Origin: DASSBQ01 sp040981125
Lineage (GTDB): Bacteria; Nitrospirota; Nitrospiria; Nitrospirales; Nitrospiraceae
NCBI GenBank assembly: GCA_040981125.1
Contig: JANRMQ010000003.1
Span: forward strand, 1 to 64,000
DNA length: 64,000 bases
Direction of reading: 5' to 3'
How positions within the stretch are numbered: the stretch's first letter is position 1; the number at the start of each line of letters is the position of its first letter. Below are positions 1-8,148 of the stretch, piece after piece. A program made the translations under genes and the position numbers. Under the pieces are notes generated by a model. It worked only from the letters and a program-made list of their open reading frames with translations. It searched no databases and had not been told where the DNA came from.

Positions 1-89
1 GGTCTTCTTTGGAGAGGAGGTCTGAAGCGCCAGCGGCCCGAGGCTCCGCAACTGATGCGCATTCCCGAGGCTAGAGGAACTTGAGTTGT

Positions 90-776
90 ATGGTTATGAA
101 ATTGGACAAGGTCGTTCCATTCGGACGCTCATTGGATGAATACAAGTGCATGTTTGCTCTCTCGGACGATGATCTTCAAAAAAACATCGCTGGCATCGGT
201 GACGGTCCGGCAAGTTTTAACGCCGAGATGGCTTTGCTTGGCAAGACTGTTGTTTCCATTGACCCATTGTATCTTTTCAAGGCTAAAGACATTCAAGAAC
301 GTTTCTATTCTGTAGTTGACGATATCATTACCCAGGTTAAGGCGACTCCGGATGACTGGGTATGGTCCTATCACAAATCACCCGACCATTTGAAAGAAAA
401 CAGGGTGATGGTGCTGCGCCGCTTTGTTGCCGACTACGAAAGAGGAAAAGCCGAAGGGCGCTATGTAGCAGGAGAACTGCCAACCCTGGGCTTTGCAGAC
501 GGTCAATTCCAGCTCGCCGTTTGCTCCCATTTTTTGTTTCTATACTCGGACCATTTGACCTATGAATTCCACCGCGCATCCATTCTCGAAATGCTCCGTG
601 TGGCGCACGAAATTCGTGTTTTCCCGCTACTGACGCTTATGCTGGAAATGTCACCACACGTTTGGCCTCTCGTCTTGGATCTTAAGTCCGAGGGGTTTGT
701 TGTAAGCGTGGAGAAGGTCGGCTATGAATTGCAGCGAGGCGGCAATGAAATGCTGCGAATTCAACGATCAGCCTAA
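90..776 (+). CDS. SAM-dependent methyltransferase-like protein
   Basis: A 228-residue protein. A glycine-rich segment near residue 37 (GIGDGPASFNAEM), followed by a hydrophobic strand ending in an acidic residue (VVSIDP), resembles motif I and the following beta strand of class I methyltransferases. A later segment (LAVCSHFLFLYSD) sits where motif IV is expected. No target-recognition domain is visible, so the substrate is unknown. An in-frame TTG lies at 81, but the ATG at 90 has AGAGGA 11 bases upstream and is preferred. The gene is visibly more AT-rich than the genome core. A possible attC-like site follows immediately, so it may be an integron-type cassette. The methyltransferase assignment is moderate. 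Confidence 0.65.
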   Translation: MVMKLDKVVPFGRSLDEYKCMFALSDDDLQKNIAGIGDGPASFNAEMALLGKTVVSIDPLYLFKAKDIQERFYSVVDDIITQVKATPDDWVWSYHKSPDHLKENRVMVLRRFVADYERGKAEGRYVAGELPTLGFADGQFQLAVCSHFLFLYSDHLTYEFHRASILEMLRVAHEIRVFPLLTLMLEMSPHVWPLVLDLKSEGFVVSVEKVGYELQRGGNEMLRIQRSA

Positions 777-842
777 CACGGCACTCCGGCCGGGCCAGAA
801 AATGGTGACAGGAATTTTTGTGATACGCCGGCAGCGTTGGCC
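771..842 (+). other. possible degenerate attC-like recombination site
   Basis: GCCTAAC at 771-777 overlaps the stop codon of the preceding gene and matches the attC R'' consensus RYYYAAC exactly. GTTGGCC at 836-842 matches the R' consensus GTTRRRY with one mismatch. CCGGC blocks in both arms could pair. The size and the place between two same-strand genes fit a cassette site. The R' box and spacer are poor, so this is tentative. Confidence 0.28.
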
Positions 843-895
843 ACACTTGTGGGAGATCGAACCGCTCCTAGAAAGGCAGTGCCGTGGATGAATGA

Positions 896-1531
896 ATGGT
901 GTCAAAGAGTAAGATGAGCTCTCGCGCCTATACGCACTCCAGGAAGCATCGGCTTCGCCGGACACGCGCGCCGATGCAGCTTCTCTTACGGGTCACGATG
1001 CGGGAAATCACGCCGCCGATATGGCGCCTCCTCCGTGTCCCGGATAGCTTTACACTGCATCAATTGCATCGCGTACCGCAGATTGCCTTCAGCCGTCTCG
1101 ACTACCATCTCTATGCGTTCGAACTTGCATCACGACGGTTTGAAGCGCCCGACTCAGAATCTGACGCCGAGGACGCGACGAGAATGAGCCTAAGTGAACT
1201 CGACTTTACGCCTGGGGCGCAGTTTGCCTATCTGTATGACTTCGGGGACGGATGGGAACACGATATTGCTGTGGAGGCTGTGCTGCCCATGCCGTCCGAG
1301 AATGGTCCAGATTGGTCGCCTCGGCTCATTGATGGTCGGCGGGCGTCACCACCGGAAGATGCCGGCGGATCGCCAGGGTATCTACGAATAGTTGCTGCGC
1401 TCAGTGATCCAGATCATCCGGAGCATCAGGACATCAAAAGCTGGGCCGGTGCCACGTATGATCCAGAAAAGTTTGATGCGTGGGCGATCGATCACGCGCT
1501 TGCATTGGCGGTGGCATGGGGCGCGGTGTAA
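896..1531 (+). CDS. plasmid pRiA4b ORF-3 family protein
   Basis: A 211-residue protein with the family's full motif series: the opening LLRVTMREITPPIWRLL, a helix (LHRVPQIAF), YDFGDGWEHDI near the centre, then PPEDAGG and DPDHPEH near the end. The molecular role of the family is not established. It is frequent on plasmids and accessory DNA, which fits this context. The N-terminus is uncertain: an in-frame ATG at 914 would drop six residues, the conserved domain begins only at the ATG at 974, and neither upstream start has a good ribosome-binding site. An attC-like site follows the stop codon. Confidence 0.85.
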   Translation: MVSKSKMSSRAYTHSRKHRLRRTRAPMQLLLRVTMREITPPIWRLLRVPDSFTLHQLHRVPQIAFSRLDYHLYAFELASRRFEAPDSESDAEDATRMSLSELDFTPGAQFAYLYDFGDGWEHDIAVEAVLPMPSENGPDWSPRLIDGRRASPPEDAGGSPGYLRIVAALSDPDHPEHQDIKSWAGATYDPEKFDAWAIDHALALAVAWGAV

Positions 1532-1610
1532 CAACTTAGTGCGGCGGACGGACCGCGAGTGCAGCGCGGCATTCAACACATTCGCTGGCCGTTCACCACA
1601 ACGTTAGGCC
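1526..1610 (+). other. attC-like cassette recombination site
   Basis: GTTAGGC at 1603-1609 is a perfect match to the attC R' box GTTRRRY. The opposite arm, GTGTAAC at 1526-1532, matches RYYYAAC with one mismatch and includes the stop codon of the upstream gene. When one arm is reverse-complemented, TAAC and, six bases further, GTG align at the same offsets. CGGC then aligns after a two-base offset, as expected for the extrahelical bases of attC. The roughly 85-base length is typical. No integrase gene is visible in the window. Confidence 0.5.
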
Positions 1611-1631
1611 AATGACACACGCTCGTCCCTA

Positions 1632-2168
1632 ATGCGTATTGCGATTTCCGGCAGCCATCTCGTCGGCAAGACAACGTTGGCTGAGGCGCTGGCTGACGCG
1701 CTTCCGCGGTATGAGTTCTTTGCCGAGCCGTACCACCTCTTGGAAGAAGAGGGCTATGAATTTGCCGAGCCGCCGTCTATCGAGGATTTCGAGCTACAGC
1801 TGTCGCGTTCGTTCCAGTGCGTGCAGGAGAGCGGAACCAACGCGATCTTTGATCGATGTTCGCTCGATATTCTTGGCTATCTTCTCACGCATCGTGAGGC
1901 GGATGCATTTCAGCTGGCGAGCTGGATGCCGCGCATTCAGGACTGCACGGCGAAGCTTGACCTGATCGTCTTCGTGCCGATTGAAGAGCCGGACCGTGTC
2001 GGCGTGCCACGATCACAGGCGACTCTCCGCGCCGACGTCGATACAGCCTTGAGAGAGATCATTGTTGATAACGCGTATGGGTTCGACGTCGACGTGATCT
2101 CGGCCACGGGCACACTAAGAAATCGCCTGCAACAGGTGGTGGACCACCTTCGCAAAACGAGCAGGTGA
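1632..2168 (+). CDS. AAA/P-loop ATPase (nucleotide kinase-like)
   Basis: A 178-residue single-domain P-loop protein. The N-terminal GSHLVGKTTL is a Walker A motif directly after the first beta strand. IFDRCSLDILGYL around residues 75-87 resembles the DR motif of deoxynucleoside or nicotinamide riboside kinase-like ATPases. LIVFVPIEEPDR then forms the next strand with a basic lid-like region. It is probably a small-molecule kinase or ATPase, but the substrate cannot be read from sequence. The gene begins 22 bases after the R' box of the attC-like site, the usual position for a cassette gene. Confidence 0.7.
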   Translation: MRIAISGSHLVGKTTLAEALADALPRYEFFAEPYHLLEEEGYEFAEPPSIEDFELQLSRSFQCVQESGTNAIFDRCSLDILGYLLTHREADAFQLASWMPRIQDCTAKLDLIVFVPIEEPDRVGVPRSQATLRADVDTALREIIVDNAYGFDVDVISATGTLRNRLQQVVDHLRKTSR

Positions 2169-2282
2169 GCTGAACCAAGCGTTGAACTCCAGGCTTTGAG
2201 TTAACAAAGTTTTTCCTTTTCCGTAGCGGCCCTTCCATCCGAAACAATCGAGTGATTGTTTCAGAATCCTCTGAAATAGTTT

Positions 2283-2498
2283 TTCAACGCCGAAGCCATT
2301 CTCAAAGTACTGCCGCCTACCGGCCAGCATGGCAAGGAAGCCAAACCTCATCTTCAGGCGGCCATCCACCATTGCAAGCGGGTGGCCGATATGGGTGATA
2401 AAGTAGATCCGGGCGCGAGCTTGAACCCGGCCACGAAGGCCCGCGCGGCGGCGCGGGAGGCGATGAAGCATTTGTGGGCGATGAAAGACGGCGCGTAG
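2283..2498 (+). pseudogene. remnant of a small histidine/lysine-rich protein
   Basis: An open stretch between two stop codons encodes about 71 residues with no usable start until its middle. Its composition (HGKEAKPHLQAAIHHC, later EAMKHLWAMKD) is alternating His, Lys and Ala helix. This resembles small metal-binding proteins of the SmbP type known from nitrifiers, though homology is not certain. The missing start and the in-frame TAG directly upstream suggest a 5'-truncated remnant. It lies at the edge of the cassette region. Confidence 0.3.
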
Positions 2499-3121
2499 CA
2501 GGCGTTGAAGGACGTACCTTCCCACTACCCACCTCCGCACGGAAGACGCGCATCCTCACGTGCTCACACTCACCGCCGGCCTATCAGAATGCCAGTCTCA
2601 AGCTTCGTTCTCTCCCTCGAAGTCTCCTCAGCGTAGCGCAGGAACTAGGCTCCGGTGCTTTCTTCAGCTGCGGGCGTTGCTCGACCTTTTTCAATGCCTG
2701 CATCAGTGCCCTTAAGTCCTCCGTCTCCAACTGCAGAATCCGAGATTAGTTGTGGCATCGCGACGCCTGATAGGACCATTTGGGCGCATTGTAATTGCGT
2801 ACTTGTCGGTACTACAACATACCTCTTCATGAAGACACTCGAAGCAGCTGTGGATGAAGGGGGATTCTTAATGGTATGAGGCGGCCGAATGATTGCCCCG
2901 CATCGTTATTCGATGCGAATTGTGGAGGCGCGACATAAGACGGCGCGTGGAGCCGTGAGGAAGGAAGGCGGTCTTTTTTGTCGCGCGGATTATGCGACAG
3001 TGCGACGAGCCGGAACCGTTGAAGCCTGCGTTGGTGGGCGAAATTAACCAATTTAAAGAGATTTGGAGTAAGAGCTACGTGAAACAGTTGATGAGGAGAG
3101 GCGAACAGCCTGAAAAGAGAT
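2499..3121. other. intergenic stretch, no supported gene
   Basis: About 620 bases. Several short open frames overlap on both strands, but none has a convincing start, ribosome-binding site or recognisable motif. One minus-strand frame around 2600-2760 has helix-like composition (ETEDLRALMQALKKVEQ) and may be a gene remnant, which I cannot confirm. The last part must hold the promoter of the operon starting at 3122. Confidence 0.4.
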
Positions 3122-3898
3122 ATGAGTGAATTTACTTTTACTCCAGAGTATTTGGGCACGGCGGCTCTTGCCATCGGCGCGCTCGGTACGGCTTCGTATG
3201 GCATTGTTGACGGCCTCAAGCTTGTTCCGTGGCTTGATTTGGCCGGGTTTGAACGAATCTTTGCGGTAGGTGGAAAGGAGGGAGGGCGGAGATGGCCTAC
3301 GAAACGGAAGGCGGCCCTTGATCCACTGCTGCCTGCATTGAGAATCGCCTATGGAAAGGACGTGATGGAATTACTCCGTGCTCAGTATCGAGGAGGTCGT
3401 GTGACTGGCGATCTACCTCGAACGCTGAGGCAAGGGGTGCGAATCGGGTTTGGGATGATGGAGATTGCGGCGATCACGTCGGTGGCGGTTGATCTGGGGA
3501 TTAAGGAGGACATTGCAGTTCTCGCGGCACAGGCGATTGACGATGCGCGTCGGCAGCGGGCGGCCGCTCTTCAAGTGGAAGAGAGTATGCCTCCTCAGCA
3601 ACCGGCCATGACGGAAGAACAACGGTCCGCAATGGCCCGTCTTGAGACCACAATCGACGCCCGCATTGACGCCGCCCTGGCCTTGGCTGACACACAATAT
3701 GTGACCCAGACAAAGTTACTGGCAATGGCAGTCTCGTTGGCAATTTCATTTCTGGTTGGCTGGGGTATTGGAATGCTTACGGCAAGCACTTGGGCGTGGT
3801 GTCTCATCGTCGGCCTTGCCGCCGTTCCCCTGTCGCCGGTCGCCAAAGATCTGTCCACGGCGCTTCAAGAAGCCGTCAAGGCATTGAAGGTACGATGA
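3122..3898 (+). CDS. membrane protein of unknown function
   Basis: A 258-residue protein I do not recognise. There is a hydrophobic segment near residues 12-35 (TAALAIGALGTASYGIV) and two more near 195-235, separated by a polar helical region with many Arg, Ala and Glu residues, probably cytoplasmic. It is the first gene of a tight four-gene unit: its TGA overlaps the ATG of the following hydrolase (ATGA), so the two are likely translationally coupled. The function may be anchoring or regulating the hydrolases downstream, which is inference from context only. Confidence 0.65.
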   Translation: MSEFTFTPEYLGTAALAIGALGTASYGIVDGLKLVPWLDLAGFERIFAVGGKEGGRRWPTKRKAALDPLLPALRIAYGKDVMELLRAQYRGGRVTGDLPRTLRQGVRIGFGMMEIAAITSVAVDLGIKEDIAVLAAQAIDDARRQRAAALQVEESMPPQQPAMTEEQRSAMARLETTIDARIDAALALADTQYVTQTKLLAMAVSLAISFLVGWGIGMLTASTWAWCLIVGLAAVPLSPVAKDLSTALQEAVKALKVR

Positions 3899-4785
3899 AT
3901 CCCTTCGTCCTCCACCTGCGCGACCAAAACACCGGTGGGCCTGTCACCGCGGGCGTGCTCTACCGTGTTCTTCCGAATTGGGATGATGATGTGTGGTGGA
4001 ATGATCGCTTGCCCGACTTTACCCTGTTGACCCGCGGACAGCGCCTCACGGTGCTTCTGCACGGCTTTAACAACGACCGCGAGGAAGGGCGTGGGAAACT
4101 GGTGCGATTCATCGAATATTTGGAGCGGAAGGGCTCGACGGATCTGATGCTCGCGGTCCTCTGGCCGGGCGACGGCTGGGCAGGTTTTCTGACGTATCCC
4201 TTCGAAGGGCGCGATGCCGACAACACCGCCGATGCCCTGCTCACTTGGCTCCTTTCGAATGTTCATGAGAGTGCCCGATTGGCATTCGTCGGCCACAGCC
4301 TTGGCTGTCGTGTCGTCATGCGCGCTGCGCAAAGAATGGTCCACAACATCAAGGGAAAGAAGCCGATCTTGGATCGCATCTGCTTGATGGCGGCAGCGAT
4401 CGATAGCGATTCGTTGGCCAAAGAGGGGCCCACCTGTTATCGCGCCGCTACGGTCAAGGCCGACCGGATTGCGGTCCTAGCGTCGGAACAGGACTCGGTC
4501 CTGCGGTGGGCCTACCCGATGGGCGACTTTATCCAAACCTTCCTGTTCCAAGGAGAGCGTTCAGGGTGGGCGCTGGGCCGAGGTGGTCCCGAGGGGTGTC
4601 CTCACGAGCTGCTAGCCAAGATCGACTCACGGATGTCGAATCCGGATCGGGATATTGGCCACAGTGACTATCTGCCAGATCCCGATAAAGCACGGCCGGA
4701 TCGTACCGAGGCCGAGAGCGAGCAGTTCGTGTTCGAGTTTCTGAACCGCCTGGCGAAACCCACATGGCCGGCAGAAGGACCGTGA
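3895..4785 (+). CDS. alpha/beta hydrolase
   Basis: A 296-residue hydrolase. An LLHGFNN block (oxyanion-hole region) is followed by a strand ending LAVLWPGDG, and by the nucleophile elbow GHSLGCR, in which Ser is the expected catalytic residue. No signal peptide or membrane segment is visible, so it is probably cytoplasmic. The start is the ATG at 3895, which overlaps the TGA of the membrane-protein gene. A longer frame starting at 3790 would lie inside that gene. The LHGFNN block resembles the SHGWNN block of the hydrolase at 41491-42834. The substrate is unknown. Confidence 0.75.
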   Translation: MNPFVLHLRDQNTGGPVTAGVLYRVLPNWDDDVWWNDRLPDFTLLTRGQRLTVLLHGFNNDREEGRGKLVRFIEYLERKGSTDLMLAVLWPGDGWAGFLTYPFEGRDADNTADALLTWLLSNVHESARLAFVGHSLGCRVVMRAAQRMVHNIKGKKPILDRICLMAAAIDSDSLAKEGPTCYRAATVKADRIAVLASEQDSVLRWAYPMGDFIQTFLFQGERSGWALGRGGPEGCPHELLAKIDSRMSNPDRDIGHSDYLPDPDKARPDRTEAESEQFVFEFLNRLAKPTWPAEGP

Positions 4786-4787
4786 CA

Positions 4788-5747
4788 ATGAGGATAGCGA
4801 GCATGTGTCAGATGCGCCGTTTCACGAAGAAAGTGCTCACGCTTGGTCTGGCGTGCTCTCTATCGGCTTGTGGCGCGTATGAGATGTGGCGTTGTGCGCC
4901 GGACGGCGAGGATAAGCCGTTCGTCGGAATATTGGAAACATGCCTGAATAACGATGACGATGGATTCAAATCTAATTCGGTCGGGCATCCTGTCTACTGC
5001 CTTCCCGGCGATCGAACGAAGCCGCCCGTTCTGTTGCTCCATGAATTGCCTGGTTTGTCAGGAAAGACGTTGGCCTATGCCAAAGACTTGTCTCAAGATT
5101 TTACGGTCTATGTGCCGCTGTTGTTTGGTGCACTGAATAGTCACTCGACTTTACGTGGCTCAGCTGCATTTTGGCTCAACGGGGAGTGGTGGGGGCTAGA
5201 AAGCGGGGAGAGCGACATTGTGAAGTGGCTGCGAACGGTGGTGGGTGAAGTTGAACGGCAGCATCCGGGACAGTCCATCGGCGTGATCGGCAACTGCTTG
5301 ACAGGATCACTTCCATTGGCATTGCTCGACAATCAGCAAATCAATGCTGTCGTCCTCGCCCAGCCCACGCTGCCGCTGACGATTTTTCGCAACGACAAAG
5401 AGGCCAGAGAATCGCTGGGCATTTCTAAAGACGAGATCGACCAGGCACGAAAAAGCTCAGCAAAGATCTACTACCTGAGGTTTTTCAAAGATTGTGTCTC
5501 TAAATGTGAAAAGCTGAAGAAATTGCGGGACGATCATCACTTTGATGGTCGCTTTATCCACCATGTGATCCCGTACAGTAGGGACCTGGTCGAGAATGCC
5601 CATAGCACATTGATCGGAGAATGGAGTGATGCCGAGTCGGGCAAACCCTCCAAGGATGCGCGGGAGGAGGTCAAACGGTTTCTCCGAGACCCAGAGAAAT
5701 TCGTGCAAAAGAACGAACGATCGCCAGTACTGTGTGAAACTCTATGA
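4788..5747 (+). CDS. dienelactone-hydrolase-like lipoprotein
   Basis: A 319-residue protein with a lipoprotein signal: basic N-terminus, hydrophobic stretch and lipobox LSAC, so it is probably anchored by the acylated Cys. The mature part starts the fold with LLLHELPGL. The nucleophile elbow reads IGNCLTGSLP, with Cys rather than Ser, as in dienelactone hydrolases (GxCxGG). A late His (ENAHSTL) could complete the triad. The gene starts two bases after the previous stop and its own stop overlaps the next ATG. Later ATGs at 4803 and 4812 are alternative starts. The physiological substrate is unknown. Confidence 0.7.
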   Translation: MRIASMCQMRRFTKKVLTLGLACSLSACGAYEMWRCAPDGEDKPFVGILETCLNNDDDGFKSNSVGHPVYCLPGDRTKPPVLLLHELPGLSGKTLAYAKDLSQDFTVYVPLLFGALNSHSTLRGSAAFWLNGEWWGLESGESDIVKWLRTVVGEVERQHPGQSIGVIGNCLTGSLPLALLDNQQINAVVLAQPTLPLTIFRNDKEARESLGISKDEIDQARKSSAKIYYLRFFKDCVSKCEKLKKLRDDHHFDGRFIHHVIPYSRDLVENAHSTLIGEWSDAESGKPSKDAREEVKRFLRDPEKFVQKNERSPVLCETL

Positions 5748-6160
5748 ATGACAGTTCGACGCCGGATTCGCTCGCAGAGCCAACTCCGGAGTGGTACAGC
5801 CGAACCGGCTGGCGTTTTGGAAGCATGTATCTCCATGTGGCTGCTTCGATTGTTCATGTGGCGATCTGTTTGGCCCCCTTAGTGGCTACTCTAGTCTGGA
5901 AGGGGCAACTATTGGCATGGGTGCAAGGTCATCCCTGGTTTAGCCTCCTGTGGGCCTCGGTTGTCGCGCTCGGATATCCCACGTGGGCATGGATCGAAAC
6001 CATGGTGTTTGAGAGATGGGTTCGGAAATTGCCTGAGGTCAAACGGAAAGTGGAGCGGGCCCATTATCAACTCCACGTTGCGATGGCCAAAAATTTCTGG
6101 CAGGCGATAATGCAAATGTATACCGTCGCGGGCCTCATCGGTATTGCACTGAAGCCTTGA
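5744..6160 (+). CDS. small membrane protein of unknown function
   Basis: A 138-residue protein with two clear transmembrane helices, near residues 29-52 (LHVAASIVHVAICLAPLV) and 64-85 (PWFSLLWASVVALGYPTW). A basic amphipathic stretch and a further hydrophobic C-terminus follow. The ATG overlaps the stop of the lipoprotein gene (ATGA), making it the fourth member of the operon begun at 3122. I do not recognise the family. Confidence 0.65.
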   Translation: MNDSSTPDSLAEPTPEWYSRTGWRFGSMYLHVAASIVHVAICLAPLVATLVWKGQLLAWVQGHPWFSLLWASVVALGYPTWAWIETMVFERWVRKLPEVKRKVERAHYQLHVAMAKNFWQAIMQMYTVAGLIGIALKP

Positions 6161-6208
6161 GCTCCAGATCCGGGGTATCCTAAAGATTGTGAAGGATGGC
6201 TTGATTCT

Positions 6209-6369
6209 ATGCTTGGGACGGTGAAGCTCATTGCTCAGGGAGAAACTCTCGAAGCGATCCTCACGGACTGTCCGAGATTCAGCCGGAAGATATTCGGGCC
6301 TGCTTGGCCTATGCCCATGCCGTCATTGCCCATGACTCACTTGGCGCTGTCGAAGTCGCGGAAAAGTGA
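6209..6369 (+). pseudogene. DUF433 antitoxin remnant (frameshifted)
   Basis: The first frame reads GTVKLIAQGETLEAILTD. After a one-base loss near 6272 the other frame continues EIQPEDIRACLAYAHAVIA. Together they reproduce the C-terminal helix-turn-helix-like half of DUF433 antitoxins (EEIL..YP.L..EDIRACLAYA). The N-terminal half of the family is missing. The terminal TGA overlaps the GTG of the following DUF5615-like frame, the layout of an intact antitoxin-toxin pair. The module is therefore recognisable but broken. Confidence 0.65.
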
Positions 6370-6555
6370 AGTTTCTAATTGATCGCGGTGCCGGACATCG
6401 CCTGGCGGAATGGTTGCGGCGGCAAGGAAACGATGTCGTCGAGGATCGTATTGGAGTCATCGAGAGGATCCTCGATCATTACGATCAGAGGTGGACGGAT
6501 TCGAGTCTCCCGATCCCCGTCGTGGGTGGGAGGATTTCGTTCCTTGTCAGCCTGA
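6366..6555 (+). pseudogene. DUF5615 PIN-like toxin remnant (internal deletion)
   Basis: The start (MKFLIDRGAGHRLAEWLRRQ, then GNDVVE) is the N-terminus of DUF5615 PIN-like toxins, including the first acidic residue. The expected middle (about 50 residues with the further acidic catalytic residues) is absent. A fragment RIGVIERILDHY resumes the family's late helix, and the frame then shifts to ITIRGGRIRVS, the family C-terminus. An internal deletion and a second small deletion have thus inactivated it. It starts inside the last codons of the DUF433 remnant. Confidence 0.7.
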
Positions 6556-6558
6556 ATT

Positions 6559-7170
6559 CTAATTCTGCCCTTTCGGCCCGATTGGGCTGACGGCGTTCTG
6601 ATCTCTCCCCGGCCGATAGGTCTCCAGCATCCGCGTGATCGTCGGCATCAAGTCGCGTGAGCGGGCGGCCGGCAGTTTGATCCGCACGCCGCGGCCTTCG
6701 TTCCGACCCAAGGAAAAGATGTGGAGCTCCTGCATCGCGTTGCGCCGATCGTCCTGATAAGTGAAGGACAGGCGCTTCGCAGGCAAACCGGCCAACGTCG
6801 TCTCTTGATCGTTCTCCCAGATGATCTCGATCTTTCTCTTGCCGTAGAGTTGCGTGATGATGCGCCGGTGTGCGGCAGCGAATTCGTCCAGCGTCTGGCG
6901 GCCGTCCTGACTTTTCCCTTCCATAAGATTCATGAACCCCGACAGCGCGATTTGGTTGTCCTTCGCCGGCGGATAGAGCGTGACCCCAATGCCGTCCGGC
7001 ATGGAATCGCCCAGCCGCCAGTCCTTCGGGTATTGAACGGAAAAGCCGAAGCGTTCATTTGTATGGAGCCGCCAACCCTGTAATCCTGCGTCAGTGGCCG
7101 CTGGAAGGGAAACCGGGCCCGCAAGTTGGAGAGTGATCCACAGCGCCGCCGGCATCCAGGTCTGTCTCAT
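6559..7170 (-). CDS. exported protein, PsbP/DUF1795-like
   Basis: A 203-residue protein with a signal peptide (hydrophobic ALWITLQLAGPVSLPAA). The mature domain begins with FGFSVQYPKDW, a signature of the PsbP/DUF1795 fold (F.v.yP..W), followed by alternating strands and a C-terminal ITRMLETYRP helix. The role is unknown; the family includes secreted or periplasmic stress-associated proteins. I chose the ATG at 7170 because AGGA lies five bases upstream. An in-frame ATG at 7182 would add four residues. Confidence 0.65.
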   Translation of the reverse strand: MRQTWMPAALWITLQLAGPVSLPAATDAGLQGWRLHTNERFGFSVQYPKDWRLGDSMPDGIGVTLYPPAKDNQIALSGFMNLMEGKSQDGRQTLDEFAAAHRRIITQLYGKRKIEIIWENDQETTLAGLPAKRLSFTYQDDRRNAMQELHIFSLGRNEGRGVRIKLPAARSRDLMPTITRMLETYRPGRDQNAVSPIGPKGQN

Positions 7171-7274
7171 TCCATTCCTCATCAGTTAGCTCTTGCATCG
7201 CCCTATAAGGGCCATGGAGCCTCTAGAAGCCGCTTTGCGTCAAAGTAGGAGTTGTGATGTCGCGAATCGCAACG

Positions 7275-8148
7275 TCATTGCACCGACCTGGCGCAACGGA
7301 AGCCGATGGTAACGGTCCGGTGCTCGGGTTGCGCCCCGCTCCTCGTCGCGCTCCGCAGTAAGACCGGCGCGCTCTTCCATGAACCGCCGCGCACGACCTT
7401 GTACCGACCTTGAGCCGGTCCGCGCGGATTGCGGTCGGGCATGGTCGCATAGTAATCGATCCCGAACCAATCTTCGACCCATTCGGCCGCGTTCCCCGCC
7501 ATATGATGCAAGCCATAGGGACTCCGGCCTTCTTCCCCGGTATCCACCGGAGCCACGATGGGAATCTCACCGGCCTGTTGCTGCCCGTATATCGCGAGTT
7601 GCGGGGTTGGAGGACTCTGTCCCCAGGGAAACAGATCGCCGCTGTTCCCCCGAGCGGCCTTTTCCCACTCGGCTTCGCTCGGAAGGCGTGTGCCTCGGGC
7701 GCGGCAAAAGTCCGAGGCTTCAGGCCAGGTGACATAGAGCGCCGGCCAACGAGCCAGGATGTCAGGCGACAGTCCAGGAACGGCGACGGCCTGCTGGATG
7801 AGGTTCCGTAATACTTCCGCCGGGACATGGTCCTGGTTCCTCAGCCATAAGACATATGAAGGCATATGCCGCCAGACTGACCTCGTCGCGATCGATCTCA
7901 TACGCATCGAGCCAGACCCGCCGCTGCGGCCGCTCCGTGTTGTCGTATTGAAGCTCCAGACTAAACGGTGCCTCAATGGTGCCGCTCGTACCCATGAGAA
8001 ACGCTCCCTCCCGGACATGCTTCATCACCGGCTCCTCCGCACGTGCAGCAATCGCCTCGAGTGAACGTGCAACGTCGATCGAAGGCTCGGCAAAAGTCTA
8101 AGGCGGGGTCAAGCCGGCCAGCACGACGATGAGAAGAAAAGCCCGCAT
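7275..8148 (-). pseudogene. formylglycine-generating-enzyme-like (SUMF1) protein, broken
   Basis: The intact form would be an exported SUMF1-domain protein. The ATG at 8148 opens a signal peptide (MRAFLLIVVLAGLTPP) that runs into an in-frame TAG at 8100-8098. Beyond it the same frame encodes the domain start (REGAFLMGTSG, EIDRDEVSLAAYA). Near 7860 the coding frame shifts, and the rest of the domain follows: TRLPSEAEWEKAARG, GLHHMAGNAAEWVEDW, VVRGGSW and GFRCAR, all SUMF1 hallmarks. A nonsense codon plus a frameshift indicate a pseudogene, unless both are assembly errors. A shortened product from the GTG at 8028 would still meet the frameshift. Confidence 0.75.

Noticed and set aside
2169..2200. 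A third attC-like site after the P-loop ATPase gene
   Set aside because: GCTGAAC and GTTGAAC are present, but only about 19 bases apart, too short for attC, and the arms do not pair.
2115..2540. A 141-codon minus-strand open frame
   Set aside because: It overlaps the end of the P-loop ATPase gene and the more protein-like plus-strand His/Lys-rich fragment; the composition is not protein-like.
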